From the NCBI GenBank assembly GCA_028683355.1, contig JAQUIZ010000003.1, forward strand, positions 1 to 49,275: 49,275 nucleotides of DNA, given 5' to 3'. The number at the start of each line of letters is the position of its first letter. The first letter of the stretch is position 1. Source of the stretch: Fermentimonas sp. (GTDB lineage: Bacteria; Bacteroidota; Bacteroidia; Bacteroidales; Dysgonomonadaceae). This document shows positions 1 to 7,785 of this stretch, one piece after another. Below the pieces are notes generated by a model. The model did no database searches, was not told the origin of the DNA, and saw only the letters and a list, made by a program, of their open reading frames with translations. Made by a program: the position numbers and the translations under genes.

Positions 1-118
1 CTGTTGCTGCTGAAATATACTCTGCTTCTTTCATATCATCACTTTTAATCTTATCTGTGTTACATGCCATAAATCCGAAGATTAAAGAGAACAGGACTAT
101 AAATATTAAATCTTTCAT
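1..118 (-). CDS. Lipoprotein, N-terminal fragment cut by window edge
   Basis: Reading leftward from an ATG at 118, the first 39 codons are open to the window edge. They give a short basic N-terminus, a hydrophobic stretch (IFIVLFSLIFGFMA) and a cysteine at residue 19, followed by a polar NTDKIKSDD segment. This is a lipoprotein signal peptide (signal peptidase II type), so the product is probably anchored in the cell envelope. Only the signal and the first 20 mature residues are visible, so no function can be given. A TAnnTTTG box lies about 34 bases upstream of the start. Confidence 0.6.
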   Translation of the reverse strand, partial: MKDLIFIVLFSLIFGFMACNTDKIKSDDMKEAEYISAAT

Positions 119-151
119 TTTATTCAGTGATTACATTTTACGTTATTTCTG

Positions 152-159
152 CAAATTTA
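152..159 (-). promoter_or_regulatory. Bacteroidota -7 box, leftward
   Basis: On the minus strand this reads TAAATTTG, matching the TAnnTTTG primary sigma-factor box. It lies upstream of the leftward lipoprotein start at 118. No clear TTTG -33 element sits at the usual 19-21 base distance. Confidence 0.45.
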
Positions 160-212
160 ATATTGATAAACTGATTATTGAAAAAAACTGAATTAAAAAC
201 CGGTAATAATTA

Positions 213-220
213 TATCTTTG
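213..220 (+). promoter_or_regulatory. Bacteroidota -7 box for the S26 peptidase gene
   Basis: TATCTTTG matches TAnnTTTG and ends 20 bases before the ATG at 241, a typical distance. It is back-to-back with the leftward box at 152-159, so this is a divergent promoter region. No good -33 element is visible. Confidence 0.55.
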
Positions 221-240
221 AGGAGTAATAGCAGTTTTAA

Positions 241-687
241 ATGGTGGAATTGATTATACCTAACGAAGTTTTCTTTTCTCATATCATGGAAGAGATCAAT
301 GCCGGGAACAGTGTTATAATCCCGTCTAAGGGGAATAGTATGCTGCCATTTATTCAACCTGTAAAAGATGTAATTGAATTAAGTCCGCTTACTGAAAACT
401 CAATTCAGAAAGGAAATATCGTTCTGGCCAAAACAGAAGAGAACGGGTATGTTGTTCACAGGATTGAAAGAGTTGAGTCTGATAAAATAATTTTACGAGG
501 TGATGGCAATATAAACATACGAGAAACATGCCATACAGAATCAGTCTTTGCTGAGGTAACAGGAATATACAGGGGTGTTAAAAGAATTACAAAGTCGAAT
601 CTTACCTGGAAATTAGCAAAAAATGTATGGTTTTCATCTCCATTATTGCGTAGGATTTATCTGGGAATAGGCCGCAGAATCAAGTAA
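241..687 (+). CDS. S26/S24-type signal-peptidase-like serine protease
   Basis: The 148-residue protein has a serine-peptidase core. SKGNSMLP (residues 29-36) places the likely nucleophile at Ser33, GYVVHRI places a histidine at 73, and LRGDGN lies at 85-90. A Ser/His pairing with a conserved GD(G)N is the SipW/ER-type arrangement rather than the Ser/Lys dyad of bacterial LepB. There is no N-terminal transmembrane anchor. The C-terminus (from residue 120) is basic and amphipathic (KNVWFSSPLLRRIYLG) and could contact the membrane. The gene ends 14 bases before the nucleotidyltransferase gene, so the two are probably co-transcribed. In Bacteroidota such small peptidases occur beside nucleotidyltransferases and PqqD-like proteins; no PqqD is seen here. 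The substrate is unknown. The general lepB is elsewhere in the window (45608). Confidence 0.7.
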   Translation: MVELIIPNEVFFSHIMEEINAGNSVIIPSKGNSMLPFIQPVKDVIELSPLTENSIQKGNIVLAKTEENGYVVHRIERVESDKIILRGDGNINIRETCHTESVFAEVTGIYRGVKRITKSNLTWKLAKNVWFSSPLLRRIYLGIGRRIK

Positions 688-701
688 ATATAAATATATC
701 T

Positions 702-1823
702 ATGAATAACCTTGCTGTATCACTTTTTCTGGAACTTATCAGGTCTGCAATTTGGAGCAATAAAGCTGAAGAGAGTCTTTTTACCGATGTTGATGAAACA
801 ATCTGGAAAGAAGTAGCGAGTTATGCAGAATCACAATCAGTCAGCGCTCTCCTGTATGATGGAATTATGACTTTACCCAAATCAGTATGGCCTGACAAGA
901 GAATAGTTTACAAACTATTTATGCAAACTCAATTTATTGAGAAAAGGAACCGAAATTTTAATGAAGAACTGAAGAATATTGCTAATGAATATAAGAAAAT
1001 CGACTCTCCTTTTGTTTTGTTAAAAGGTCAGGGAAACGGAGCTTTATATCCAATCCCTGTTCATCGCAATCCGGGTGATATTGATCTATATTTATACCGT
1101 AAGGAAGATTATCAAAAAGCAAATAAATGGGCTGAGTCAAACGGTTATGAAATGGAGGATGAAAACATTCATCATCAGGGATATAATTATCATGACATTC
1201 ATATCGAGAATCATAAAAACATCTGCTTTTTCGGAATAAAAAAATATGACAAGCTGTTTGACGAAAAAATTCAGGAAATAATTCGAAACGATCAATTTGA
1301 AGAAATCGAGCTGAATGGGCTAATAGTTAAAACACTCCCTATCGAGTTAAATGCATTTTATATATTCTATCATATTTTCCATCATTTTATTCATTTAGGC
1401 ATAGGAGTAAGGCAACTGTGTGACTGGGCACTTTTTATGAAAACTCATTCTGAGAATATAAATAAAAATAGTTTTAAAGAACTGGTTGATTCTTTTGATT
1501 TGTTGTATGCTATGAAGGAGTTTGCCGCATTTACTATAAAATACTTAGGAGCAAAACCCGAGTATTTTCCTTTCGAAACAAATATCAACGGAAAGTATGT
1601 TGATGTTATTTTAAACGACGTCTTCAGCGGTGGTAATTTTGGCTATGATTTGTTTAAGAACAGAAAATTCTACAATGAGTTACACAGAAAATGGTACTCA
1701 TTTAAATTCTCTACAAAAAGGGTAGGCAAAATAACCGGCCTGGCACCTCAACATATAAACCCTCTGCCTTTTATAAAGTTAACTACAAATCTCAAACTGT
1801 TGCTGACTGCGAAAAAATATTAA
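702..1823 (+). CDS. NTP_transf_5-type nucleotidyltransferase family protein
   Basis: This 373-residue cytosolic protein has no signal peptide. The centre carries the signature of the NTP_transf_5 (PF14907) nucleotidyltransferase-fold group: FVLLKGQGNGALYP (residues 104-117) followed by RNPGDIDLYL (122-131), with Asp126 and Asp128 as the probable metal ligands. The N-terminal 100 residues and the C-terminal half are helical and of unknown role; a histidine-rich stretch (FYHIFHHFIHLG) lies near residue 225. The family may transfer nucleotidyl groups to small molecules, proteins or peptides, and members occur in peptide-tailoring and polysaccharide loci. The acceptor cannot be read from sequence. 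It is the second gene of a pair with the S26-type peptidase, and no other member of a biosynthetic cluster follows. Confidence 0.7.
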   Translation: MNNLAVSLFLELIRSAIWSNKAEESLFTDVDETIWKEVASYAESQSVSALLYDGIMTLPKSVWPDKRIVYKLFMQTQFIEKRNRNFNEELKNIANEYKKIDSPFVLLKGQGNGALYPIPVHRNPGDIDLYLYRKEDYQKANKWAESNGYEMEDENIHHQGYNYHDIHIENHKNICFFGIKKYDKLFDEKIQEIIRNDQFEEIELNGLIVKTLPIELNAFYIFYHIFHHFIHLGIGVRQLCDWALFMKTHSENINKNSFKELVDSFDLLYAMKEFAAFTIKYLGAKPEYFPFETNINGKYVDVILNDVFSGGNFGYDLFKNRKFYNELHRKWYSFKFSTKRVGKITGLAPQHINPLPFIKLTTNLKLLLTAKKY

Positions 1824-1928
1824 GCAGTTACTTTAAACAAAAACAATTTATCCTTATGTTGCGTTTATAAATTTATATAGTTCCCCGTTGAACTGCTTTA
1901 ATATCAGCACTATTAAATCAATCTAAAT

Positions 1929-2825
1929 ATGAATAGAAGGATTTTTTTTATATGTTTCTCTCTTGCCACGATTACAATGGCTTTTAATTTACACGGGCAG
2001 CAAGTCAGTTTAATTGCAGAGAATGCTGCCATACATAAGTCAGGAACAGGTTACACTTTTACGGAAGGCCCGGCTGTTGCTGCCGACGGAAAAGTTTATT
2101 TCACCGATCAGCCAAATGACCGAATTTATGTGTGGGATGAGAATGATGGAATCTCTTTATGGCTTGAGGGTACAGAAAGATCTAACGGAATGTATTTCAA
2201 CAATAAAAATCAGCTGGTTGCATGTGCTGATCTGCATAACCGACTTATTACTATAGATGAGGACAAAAACATCAATGTGCTATTTGAAAATTATGAAGGT
2301 AAGCACCTCAACGGACCTAACGATTTGTGGATCTCTCCTGATGACAGGATATATTTTACCGACCCCTACTATCACAGAAATTACTGGGCTAAAGAACATT
2401 CTGAAGCACAAGACACAAGAGGGGTATATTTTCTTTCACATGATGGTTCTGTTGCCCGTGTCGTGGATGATTATGTACAACCAAACGGACTCATAGGAAC
2501 TGCCGACGGTAAAATTTTGTATATTGCGGATATAAACGATCGAAAGATCTGGAAATATAATATTGAGCCGGACGGAAAGCTTAGCAATAAGACGTTTTTT
2601 GCACCGGAAGGTTCCGATGGCATGACAATAGATGATAAAGGGAATATTTATCTCACTATGGGTAAATTGTGGATTTATTCTCCTGAGGGTAAATTGATTC
2701 AGGAGATCGAATTTCCTGAAAGCCCTTCAAATGTATGCTTTGGAGGTATAAACAGGGACATACTTTTTGTTACTGCTCGCTCTTCTGTTTACACTCTGAA
2801 AATGAATGTAAAAGGAGTAAAATAA
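1929..2825 (+). CDS. SMP-30/gluconolactonase/LRE family protein, exported
   Basis: The 298-residue product starts with a signal peptide ending near HGQQ (residue 25), so it is probably periplasmic. The rest is a six-bladed propeller of the SMP-30/gluconolactonase family with recurrent DGKVYFTD-type strand motifs. The usual metal-ligand positions can be seen: Glu in TFTEGPA, Asn in HLNGPNDLW and in QPNGLIG, and Asp in GSDGMTID. Relatives hydrolyse sugar lactones such as gluconolactone with a divalent metal; the actual lactone here is unknown. Length agrees with the family. It lies 47 bases before the M20 peptidase gene and could be co-transcribed with it, but the functions show no obvious link. 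No TAnnTTTG box was found immediately upstream. Confidence 0.8.
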   Translation: MNRRIFFICFSLATITMAFNLHGQQVSLIAENAAIHKSGTGYTFTEGPAVAADGKVYFTDQPNDRIYVWDENDGISLWLEGTERSNGMYFNNKNQLVACADLHNRLITIDEDKNINVLFENYEGKHLNGPNDLWISPDDRIYFTDPYYHRNYWAKEHSEAQDTRGVYFLSHDGSVARVVDDYVQPNGLIGTADGKILYIADINDRKIWKYNIEPDGKLSNKTFFAPEGSDGMTIDDKGNIYLTMGKLWIYSPEGKLIQEIEFPESPSNVCFGGINRDILFVTARSSVYTLKMNVKGVK

Positions 2826-2872
2826 ACCGATCAAAAATAAATATTAATTATAAAACAGGTAAATATTAAAAC

Positions 2873-4246
2873 ATGAACGAAATCAACAACTATGTAAAGA
2901 CAAATGAAAAGCGTTTTCTGGAGGAACTTTTCGAACTTATTCGTATTCCTTCAATCTCATCACTTCCAGACCACAAAGACGATATGTATCGTGCTGCAGA
3001 AAAATGGAAAGAGATCCTTCTGGCTGCAGGAGCAGATAAAGCAGAGGTAATGGAGACTGATGGTAATCCCGTAACATATGGTGAGAAAATTATTGATCCT
3101 GAAGCACCAACCGTAATGGTTTACGCTCATATGGATGTAATGCCCGTAGATCCGATTGATAAGTGGGATACAGACCCCTTTGAACCTGTAGTTAAAGATG
3201 GAAAGATTTGGGCTCGTGGTGCTGATGATGATAAAGGACAATCGTTCATGCACGCTAAAGCATTTGAGTATCTGGTAAAGTCCGGAAAGCTCGAATGCAA
3301 CGTGAAGTTTCTGATTGAAGGAGAAGAAGAGATAGGTTCTCCCAATTTGCCAAAATTCTGTAAGAAGCATAAAAAGATGCTTCAGGCTGATATAATATTG
3401 GTTTCAGATACTTCAATGATTGCACCCGATGTGCCTTCTATTACAACCGGACTCAGGGGACTGGCCTACTGGCAGGTAGAGGTGACAGGTCCGAATGTCG
3501 ACCTTCACTCAGGATTATTTGGCGGTGCTGTAGCTAATCCGATAAATATGCTTTCAAAAATGATTGCTCAGACTATGGATGATGAAGGCAGGATATTAAT
3601 TCCGGGCTTTTATGATGATGTGGTTGAGGTGTCTGAGAAAGAACGGACAAAAATGGCTAAAGCACCTTTTTCACTCAAGGATTATAAAAAATTACTGGAT
3701 GTGAAAGAGGTTTTTGGTGAGAAAGGTTATACTACTAATGAGAGAACAGGGATAAGGCCTACTTTTGATATATGTGGCATCTGGGGCGGTTATACTGGAG
3801 AAGGAGCAAAAACTGTACTGCCATCGAAGGCATATGCTAAGATTAGTACCAGACTTGTTCCCAATCAGGACCACAATAAGATAGCAAAAATGTTTGTGGA
3901 TTATTTTGAATCTATTGCACCCAAGTCTGTAAAAGTTAAGGTTGAATACCTGCATGGGGGGCCTTCATACGTTTGTCCTATCGATCTTCCTGCATACAGA
4001 GCTGCAGAAAAAGCGTTCAAAGATGTATATGGAAAAGATCCTGTTCCAGTACGTTCGGGAGGCAGTATACCTATCATTGCAACTTTTGAGGAGGTGCTGG
4101 GAATCAAATCTATCCTAATGGGTTTTGGTTTGGGATCTGATGCTATCCACTCACCAAATGAGAACTTCCCAATTGAGCAATTTTACAATGGTATAAGGAC
4201 AATACCTCTATTTTACAAATACTTTGCAGAAGAGATGAAAAAATAG
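2873..4246 (+). CDS. M20 family dipeptidase (metallopeptidase)
   Basis: The 457-residue protein has the full M20 layout. The first metal-binding motif is in MVYAHMDVMP (His and Asp) with GADDDKGQ bridging, the general base is in LIEGEEEIGS, a ligand Asp is in LVSDTSM, the dimerisation-domain motif is DLHSGLFGG, and a late histidine lies in DAIHSPNE. This matches two-zinc aminoacyl-dipeptidases of the ArgE/DapE/CPG2/CNDP group, probably cleaving di- or short peptides in the cytosol because no signal peptide is seen. Peptide use would suit a proteolytic fermenter. The start at 2873 gives the family's usual N-terminus. Exact specificity (dipeptide or acylated amino acid) is not determined. Confidence 0.9.
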   Translation: MNEINNYVKTNEKRFLEELFELIRIPSISSLPDHKDDMYRAAEKWKEILLAAGADKAEVMETDGNPVTYGEKIIDPEAPTVMVYAHMDVMPVDPIDKWDTDPFEPVVKDGKIWARGADDDKGQSFMHAKAFEYLVKSGKLECNVKFLIEGEEEIGSPNLPKFCKKHKKMLQADIILVSDTSMIAPDVPSITTGLRGLAYWQVEVTGPNVDLHSGLFGGAVANPINMLSKMIAQTMDDEGRILIPGFYDDVVEVSEKERTKMAKAPFSLKDYKKLLDVKEVFGEKGYTTNERTGIRPTFDICGIWGGYTGEGAKTVLPSKAYAKISTRLVPNQDHNKIAKMFVDYFESIAPKSVKVKVEYLHGGPSYVCPIDLPAYRAAEKAFKDVYGKDPVPVRSGGSIPIIATFEEVLGIKSILMGFGLGSDAIHSPNENFPIEQFYNGIRTIPLFYKYFAEEMKK

Positions 4247-4283
4247 GTGTATTGTTCGTTCAGCAAAATTTAAAAACAACAAT

Positions 4284-4592
4284 ATGACAACTTATACAAC
4301 TTTATCTGAAGCGATTAATGATCTGACGAAAAGAGGATATACCGAAAACTTCAACATTGAGAGTGACTGCATTGTTTGTTCTGAAAACATGATACGATTG
4401 CGACCTGAAGAGTTTGAAATAGATGAAGTTTATCGTTTTCAGGAGATGTCTGATCTGGATAATGAAAGCATTTTATATGCAATATCCTCTGAGGAAAACA
4501 ATATCAAAGGGTTACTGGTAAATGCTTATGGTACTTATTCAGACACCAATACAACAGAATTGGTCAGAAAGCTTGAGCAGAAAAGCAAATAA
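4284..4592 (+). CDS. Small conserved Bacteroidota protein with CxxC
   Basis: The 102-residue acidic cytosolic protein begins TTYTTLSEAINDLTKRGY. It then has a CIVC pair (DCIVCSEN, near residues 29-32), an ILYAIS strand and a GLLVNAYGTYSD segment. From memory it resembles a small Bacteroidota family whose members often carry the label 'phosphoribosylpyrophosphate synthetase'. This protein is far too short for that enzyme (about 310 residues) and has none of its PRPP-binding motifs, so I do not transfer the name. The CxxC pair could bind metal, but no second pair is present. It follows the M20 gene by 37 bases and ends one base before the convergent ATP-grasp-like gene. Confidence 0.65.
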   Translation: MTTYTTLSEAINDLTKRGYTENFNIESDCIVCSENMIRLRPEEFEIDEVYRFQEMSDLDNESILYAISSEENNIKGLLVNAYGTYSDTNTTELVRKLEQKSK

Positions 4593-4593
4593 A

Positions 4594-5754
4594 TTATTTC
4601 ACCATAACATACACAATGTAATTAGTATCTGCTGTAACGGGAGTTAACGAAAGGTAACCGGAAACAATTTTTCCGTTCTCAACTTTTAACGGTGACTCCT
4701 GTTGCAGTTTTTCTTGGAAATTAACAGCATTCTCAGATTTTTTGAAATAGCTTACCACAAAACTACCTTCACCTTCGGGATTCATATACTTATTATGAAA
4801 CAGTCGTGACACAACACCCATATTCATTCTCATGTTTATTTCTACACAAGGCTGAATCTTGAATCCTTCATCTGTGTTGCATATCATCATATCGACACCT
4901 AAATATCCTTTGTATTCAGGGAATAAGTCAGTTAGTTTTTCCATTAACAACTTCCTTAACTGCAGAATGAATTTAAAATGAACATATTGTGCCAACACTC
5001 TTTCAACCTTTTCGTCTGAAATCAACTCATTCCCTATATAAGCACCCGATGAAGCTGATCTGAAAAGTGAGTAACCTCTGAAATCAATAACACTATTATC
5101 CAAATAAAACTCCATCGCAAAATCCGATACCTTATCGAGTACAGGCTCAGCAACTACCCCACCCTGAACTTTTATAACTCGCTTACACCAATCGGTTTGC
5201 TTATCTGTAATTTCACCTAAAATCCATATCAACCCTTTTCCGCTTCCAGATACCGGCATTTTAAGTACTTTATTCCCCGGTATTGAATGCAAGTATGATA
5301 ATAATTCATCAATTTCCTGAAAAAAATAGCTTTCTCCACAGAAATCACTATTTTCAGATTTTAGTTCTTTAAGAAGTTGAACAGCATTCTTACGACTTGA
5401 ATAATCTCGCAGCATTTGTAAATCCCTGATAGTTGGCAATTGACTCTCAGAAACTCCATATGATAAAAGTTTTTTGCACAATGACGGATTCCAGCCCCAG
5501 GGAATAATCTCTTCTTTGGAACGTTGAGCAATTTCCATGAATGAAATAAGCTGTGCTGGTAAATGCAGTTTACTCTTAATTGCTTCTAAAAACTCACGGT
5601 TAACCTCTCCTTCTGCTATCACAACTTCTTGCTCTGAATACCAGACAGGCAGAACAGCCAGATCTTTTGCCATCCTTATTGCAGAAGAAGGTGGCGTATA
5701 ATTGGAACTGAAATTAGCTAGTGCAAGATCATGTTCAGGATTAAAAATATACAT
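4594..5754 (-). CDS. ATP-grasp-like protein of unknown function, in the ptb-buk operon
   Basis: The 386-residue protein opens with MYIFNPEHDLALAN, recognisable as a conserved Bacteroidales hypothetical. Its second half has the order of motifs expected of an ATP-grasp ligase: a lysine and glycine-rich loop (KMPVSGSGKG, residues 165-174), an adenine-hinge-like stretch (VAEPVLDKVSDFAMEF, 201-216), then GVDMMI with Asp288 and PCVEINMR with Glu305, Asn307 and Arg309 as candidate magnesium and phosphate ligands. Known ATP-grasp enzymes join a carboxylate to an amine or thiol through an acyl-phosphate. The substrate cannot be inferred. It is the last gene of a leftward operon, 10 bases after buk. 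No signal peptide or membrane segment is seen. The fold assignment is mine from motif pattern; a structural search is needed to confirm it. Confidence 0.6.
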   Translation of the reverse strand: MYIFNPEHDLALANFSSNYTPPSSAIRMAKDLAVLPVWYSEQEVVIAEGEVNREFLEAIKSKLHLPAQLISFMEIAQRSKEEIIPWGWNPSLCKKLLSYGVSESQLPTIRDLQMLRDYSSRKNAVQLLKELKSENSDFCGESYFFQEIDELLSYLHSIPGNKVLKMPVSGSGKGLIWILGEITDKQTDWCKRVIKVQGGVVAEPVLDKVSDFAMEFYLDNSVIDFRGYSLFRSASSGAYIGNELISDEKVERVLAQYVHFKFILQLRKLLMEKLTDLFPEYKGYLGVDMMICNTDEGFKIQPCVEINMRMNMGVVSRLFHNKYMNPEGEGSFVVSYFKKSENAVNFQEKLQQESPLKVENGKIVSGYLSLTPVTADTNYIVYVMVK

Positions 5755-5764
5755 TCTGAATTAT

Positions 5765-6844
5765 TTAAACGTACTCTTTAATCTCAATTTCACCGTTAAG
5801 AGCGAGAAGAGCATTTTCCGCCAGGGCACCCATTTCGTCCTGACCCGGATAGACATAAACAGGAGCTATCCTGTACACCCTTTCGATTATCATATTACAA
5901 AACCATTTGCTGTTTGCAATACCTCCTGTAATCAGTATACCGTCAACTTCACCCTTTAAAACGGTTGACATAGATCCTATTTCCTTTGCTACCTGATAAG
6001 CCATTGCAGACAAAACCTCCAGGCATTTTTCATCTCCGTCTTTAGCTTCACGCTCGGCTAAATAGGCATCATTTGTACCAAGATAAGCCATCATTCCCCC
6101 CTTGCCGACAATCATTTCAGCCATTTTCTCGTAACTGTAAATACCACTGAATGCTACTTTTAGCAACTGCCCTACAGGCAAGGTACCTGAACGCTCAGGT
6201 GAAAACGGGCCATCGCCATCAAGTCCCTGGTTTACATCTATAACCTTACCTTTATGATGTGCACCTACCGTAATTCCACCGCCAAGATGAACAACAATCA
6301 GATTTAGCTCTTCATATTTCTTCATTATTGATTTTGCATGTGAACGGGCTATTGCTTTCTGGTTAAGAGCATGAAATATGGATTTTCTTTCGAAAATTGG
6401 GTGGCCAGAATATCTGGCAAGCGGTTGCAACTCATCAACAACAACAGGATCGGCAATGAATGCTTCTGCAGAAGGAATCAACTTTGCAATATCAGCAGCG
6501 ATCAGGGCTCCAAGATTACTTGCATGCTCACCTCTTTTACATTCCAGGAGGTCGTTTCGCATTGACTCATTGACACGATAAACCCCTGAGGCTATAGGCT
6601 TAACAAGTCCTCCGCGACCAATTACTGCATCTATTGTTTCTATTGGCACATCTGCACTTTTAAGCTCAGTATAAATAACATCCTTCCTGAACTCATACTG
6701 ATCAGTAATCCGTTTGAACTTACGTAAATCTTCTGGAGCATGCTTAATGGTTTTAAGAAATATCACCTTTTCCTGTTGATAAATTGCAATTTTTGTTGAA
6801 GTAGAACCTGGATTGATGACCAATATACGTGTATTTGTTGCCAT
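5765..6844 (-). CDS. buk: Butyrate kinase
   Basis: The 359-residue protein has the ASKHA acetate/butyrate kinase motifs: ILVINPGSTSTKIAIY (N-terminal phosphate-binding loop), VVHLGGGITVGAHHKGK (around residue 190), DGDGPFSPERSGTLP, and DGILITGGIANS near the C-terminus. It interconverts butyryl-phosphate plus ADP with butyrate plus ATP in the cytosol, and branched-chain acyl phosphates may also serve. Length agrees with the family (about 355). It lies 30 bases downstream of ptb, the gene for its partner enzyme. The GGGIT and SPERSG signatures separate it from acetate kinase (ackA). Confidence 0.93.
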   Translation of the reverse strand: MATNTRILVINPGSTSTKIAIYQQEKVIFLKTIKHAPEDLRKFKRITDQYEFRKDVIYTELKSADVPIETIDAVIGRGGLVKPIASGVYRVNESMRNDLLECKRGEHASNLGALIAADIAKLIPSAEAFIADPVVVDELQPLARYSGHPIFERKSIFHALNQKAIARSHAKSIMKKYEELNLIVVHLGGGITVGAHHKGKVIDVNQGLDGDGPFSPERSGTLPVGQLLKVAFSGIYSYEKMAEMIVGKGGMMAYLGTNDAYLAEREAKDGDEKCLEVLSAMAYQVAKEIGSMSTVLKGEVDGILITGGIANSKWFCNMIIERVYRIAPVYVYPGQDEMGALAENALLALNGEIEIKEYV

Positions 6845-6874
6845 ATAATTTTGGTTGTATGAGATATTATTTAA

Positions 6875-7774
6875 TTAATTCTTAATTAATGCTGCCAAAG
6901 CTATTGAAAGTAGTTTACTTTTATCGTTATCTGAACGCGAAGTTAAAACAATTGGAGCAGATGCTCCCATAATAATTGAAGCAGATGCAGCACCTCCTAA
7001 AAAACTAAGTGCTTTGTAAAACATATTGCCTGCTTCGATATCAGGAACAAGAATTACATCGCAATCTCCCGCAACATCACTGTTGACGCCTTTATGAAGA
7101 GCAGCATCCTTGCTAACTGCTATATCAATGGCAAGCGGTCCGTCCACAATACACCCTTTTATTTTACCTTCCTGATTCATCTCTTTTAATCTTGCAGCAT
7201 GAAGTGTTGCTTCCATTTTGGGATTTACGGTTTCTACTGCAGCAGCGACAGCCACCTTTGGCATTTTAATTCCTATTTGATGACAAACAGCGACAGCATT
7301 ATTTATAATCTGCACTTTATCTTCAAGACCCGGAGCTATATTCATTGCTACATCTGTAACACAGAATATTTTATGGTAATAGGGAGACTGAAAAAATGCG
7401 ACATGGCTAATAAGTTTTCCTGCAGACAAGCCGTTCTGTTTATCCAGTACTGCTTTTAACAGGTCGCTTGTTTTAGTCAGCCCTTTCATTAATATATCTG
7501 CATTACCCGCTTTCACCATTTCTACCGCAATCCTGCAGGAATCAACATTATTATTGCTGTCAATAACTTCAATATTACCCAGTTCTAAATTTACATTACG
7601 TGCTATTCGTAATATTTTATATTTATCACCAATTAGAACAGGAATTACAATTCCCTCTTCCACTGCACTCTTCACCGCAATTAACACATCCTCATCTTCT
7701 GCAGCTGCAACAGCAATCCTTAGAATTGCCTTTTCTTTTGCAAGTTGTATAAATTCTGATAATTCTTTTATCAT
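6875..7774 (-). CDS. ptb: Phosphate butyryltransferase
   Basis: The 299-residue protein belongs to the phosphate acetyl/butyryl-transferase family. Recognisable parts are ADILMKGLTKTSDLLKAVL (near residue 100), VTDVAMNIAPG, VKIxxN-type helix text, CIVDGPLAIDIAVS (near 210), and the C-terminal DVILVPDIEAGNMFYKALSF with GASAPIVLTSRSD. It converts butyryl-CoA plus phosphate to butyryl-phosphate plus CoA, feeding butyrate kinase for substrate-level ATP formation. The length (about 300) and the LDGPLA-like region favour Ptb over Pta. It starts 11 bases after the stop of the glycoside hydrolase gene, so it is probably on the same transcript. Confidence 0.92.
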   Translation of the reverse strand: MIKELSEFIQLAKEKAILRIAVAAAEDEDVLIAVKSAVEEGIVIPVLIGDKYKILRIARNVNLELGNIEVIDSNNNVDSCRIAVEMVKAGNADILMKGLTKTSDLLKAVLDKQNGLSAGKLISHVAFFQSPYYHKIFCVTDVAMNIAPGLEDKVQIINNAVAVCHQIGIKMPKVAVAAAVETVNPKMEATLHAARLKEMNQEGKIKGCIVDGPLAIDIAVSKDAALHKGVNSDVAGDCDVILVPDIEAGNMFYKALSFLGGAASASIIMGASAPIVLTSRSDNDKSKLLSIALAALIKN

Positions 7775-7785
7775 CTGTTTCTTTT

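Noticed and set aside
1815..1910. AAGCAGTT and AACTGCTT as terminator arms after the nucleotidyltransferase gene
   Set aside because: The arms are about 65 bases apart, so the hairpin would have a very large loop and no T-run follows.
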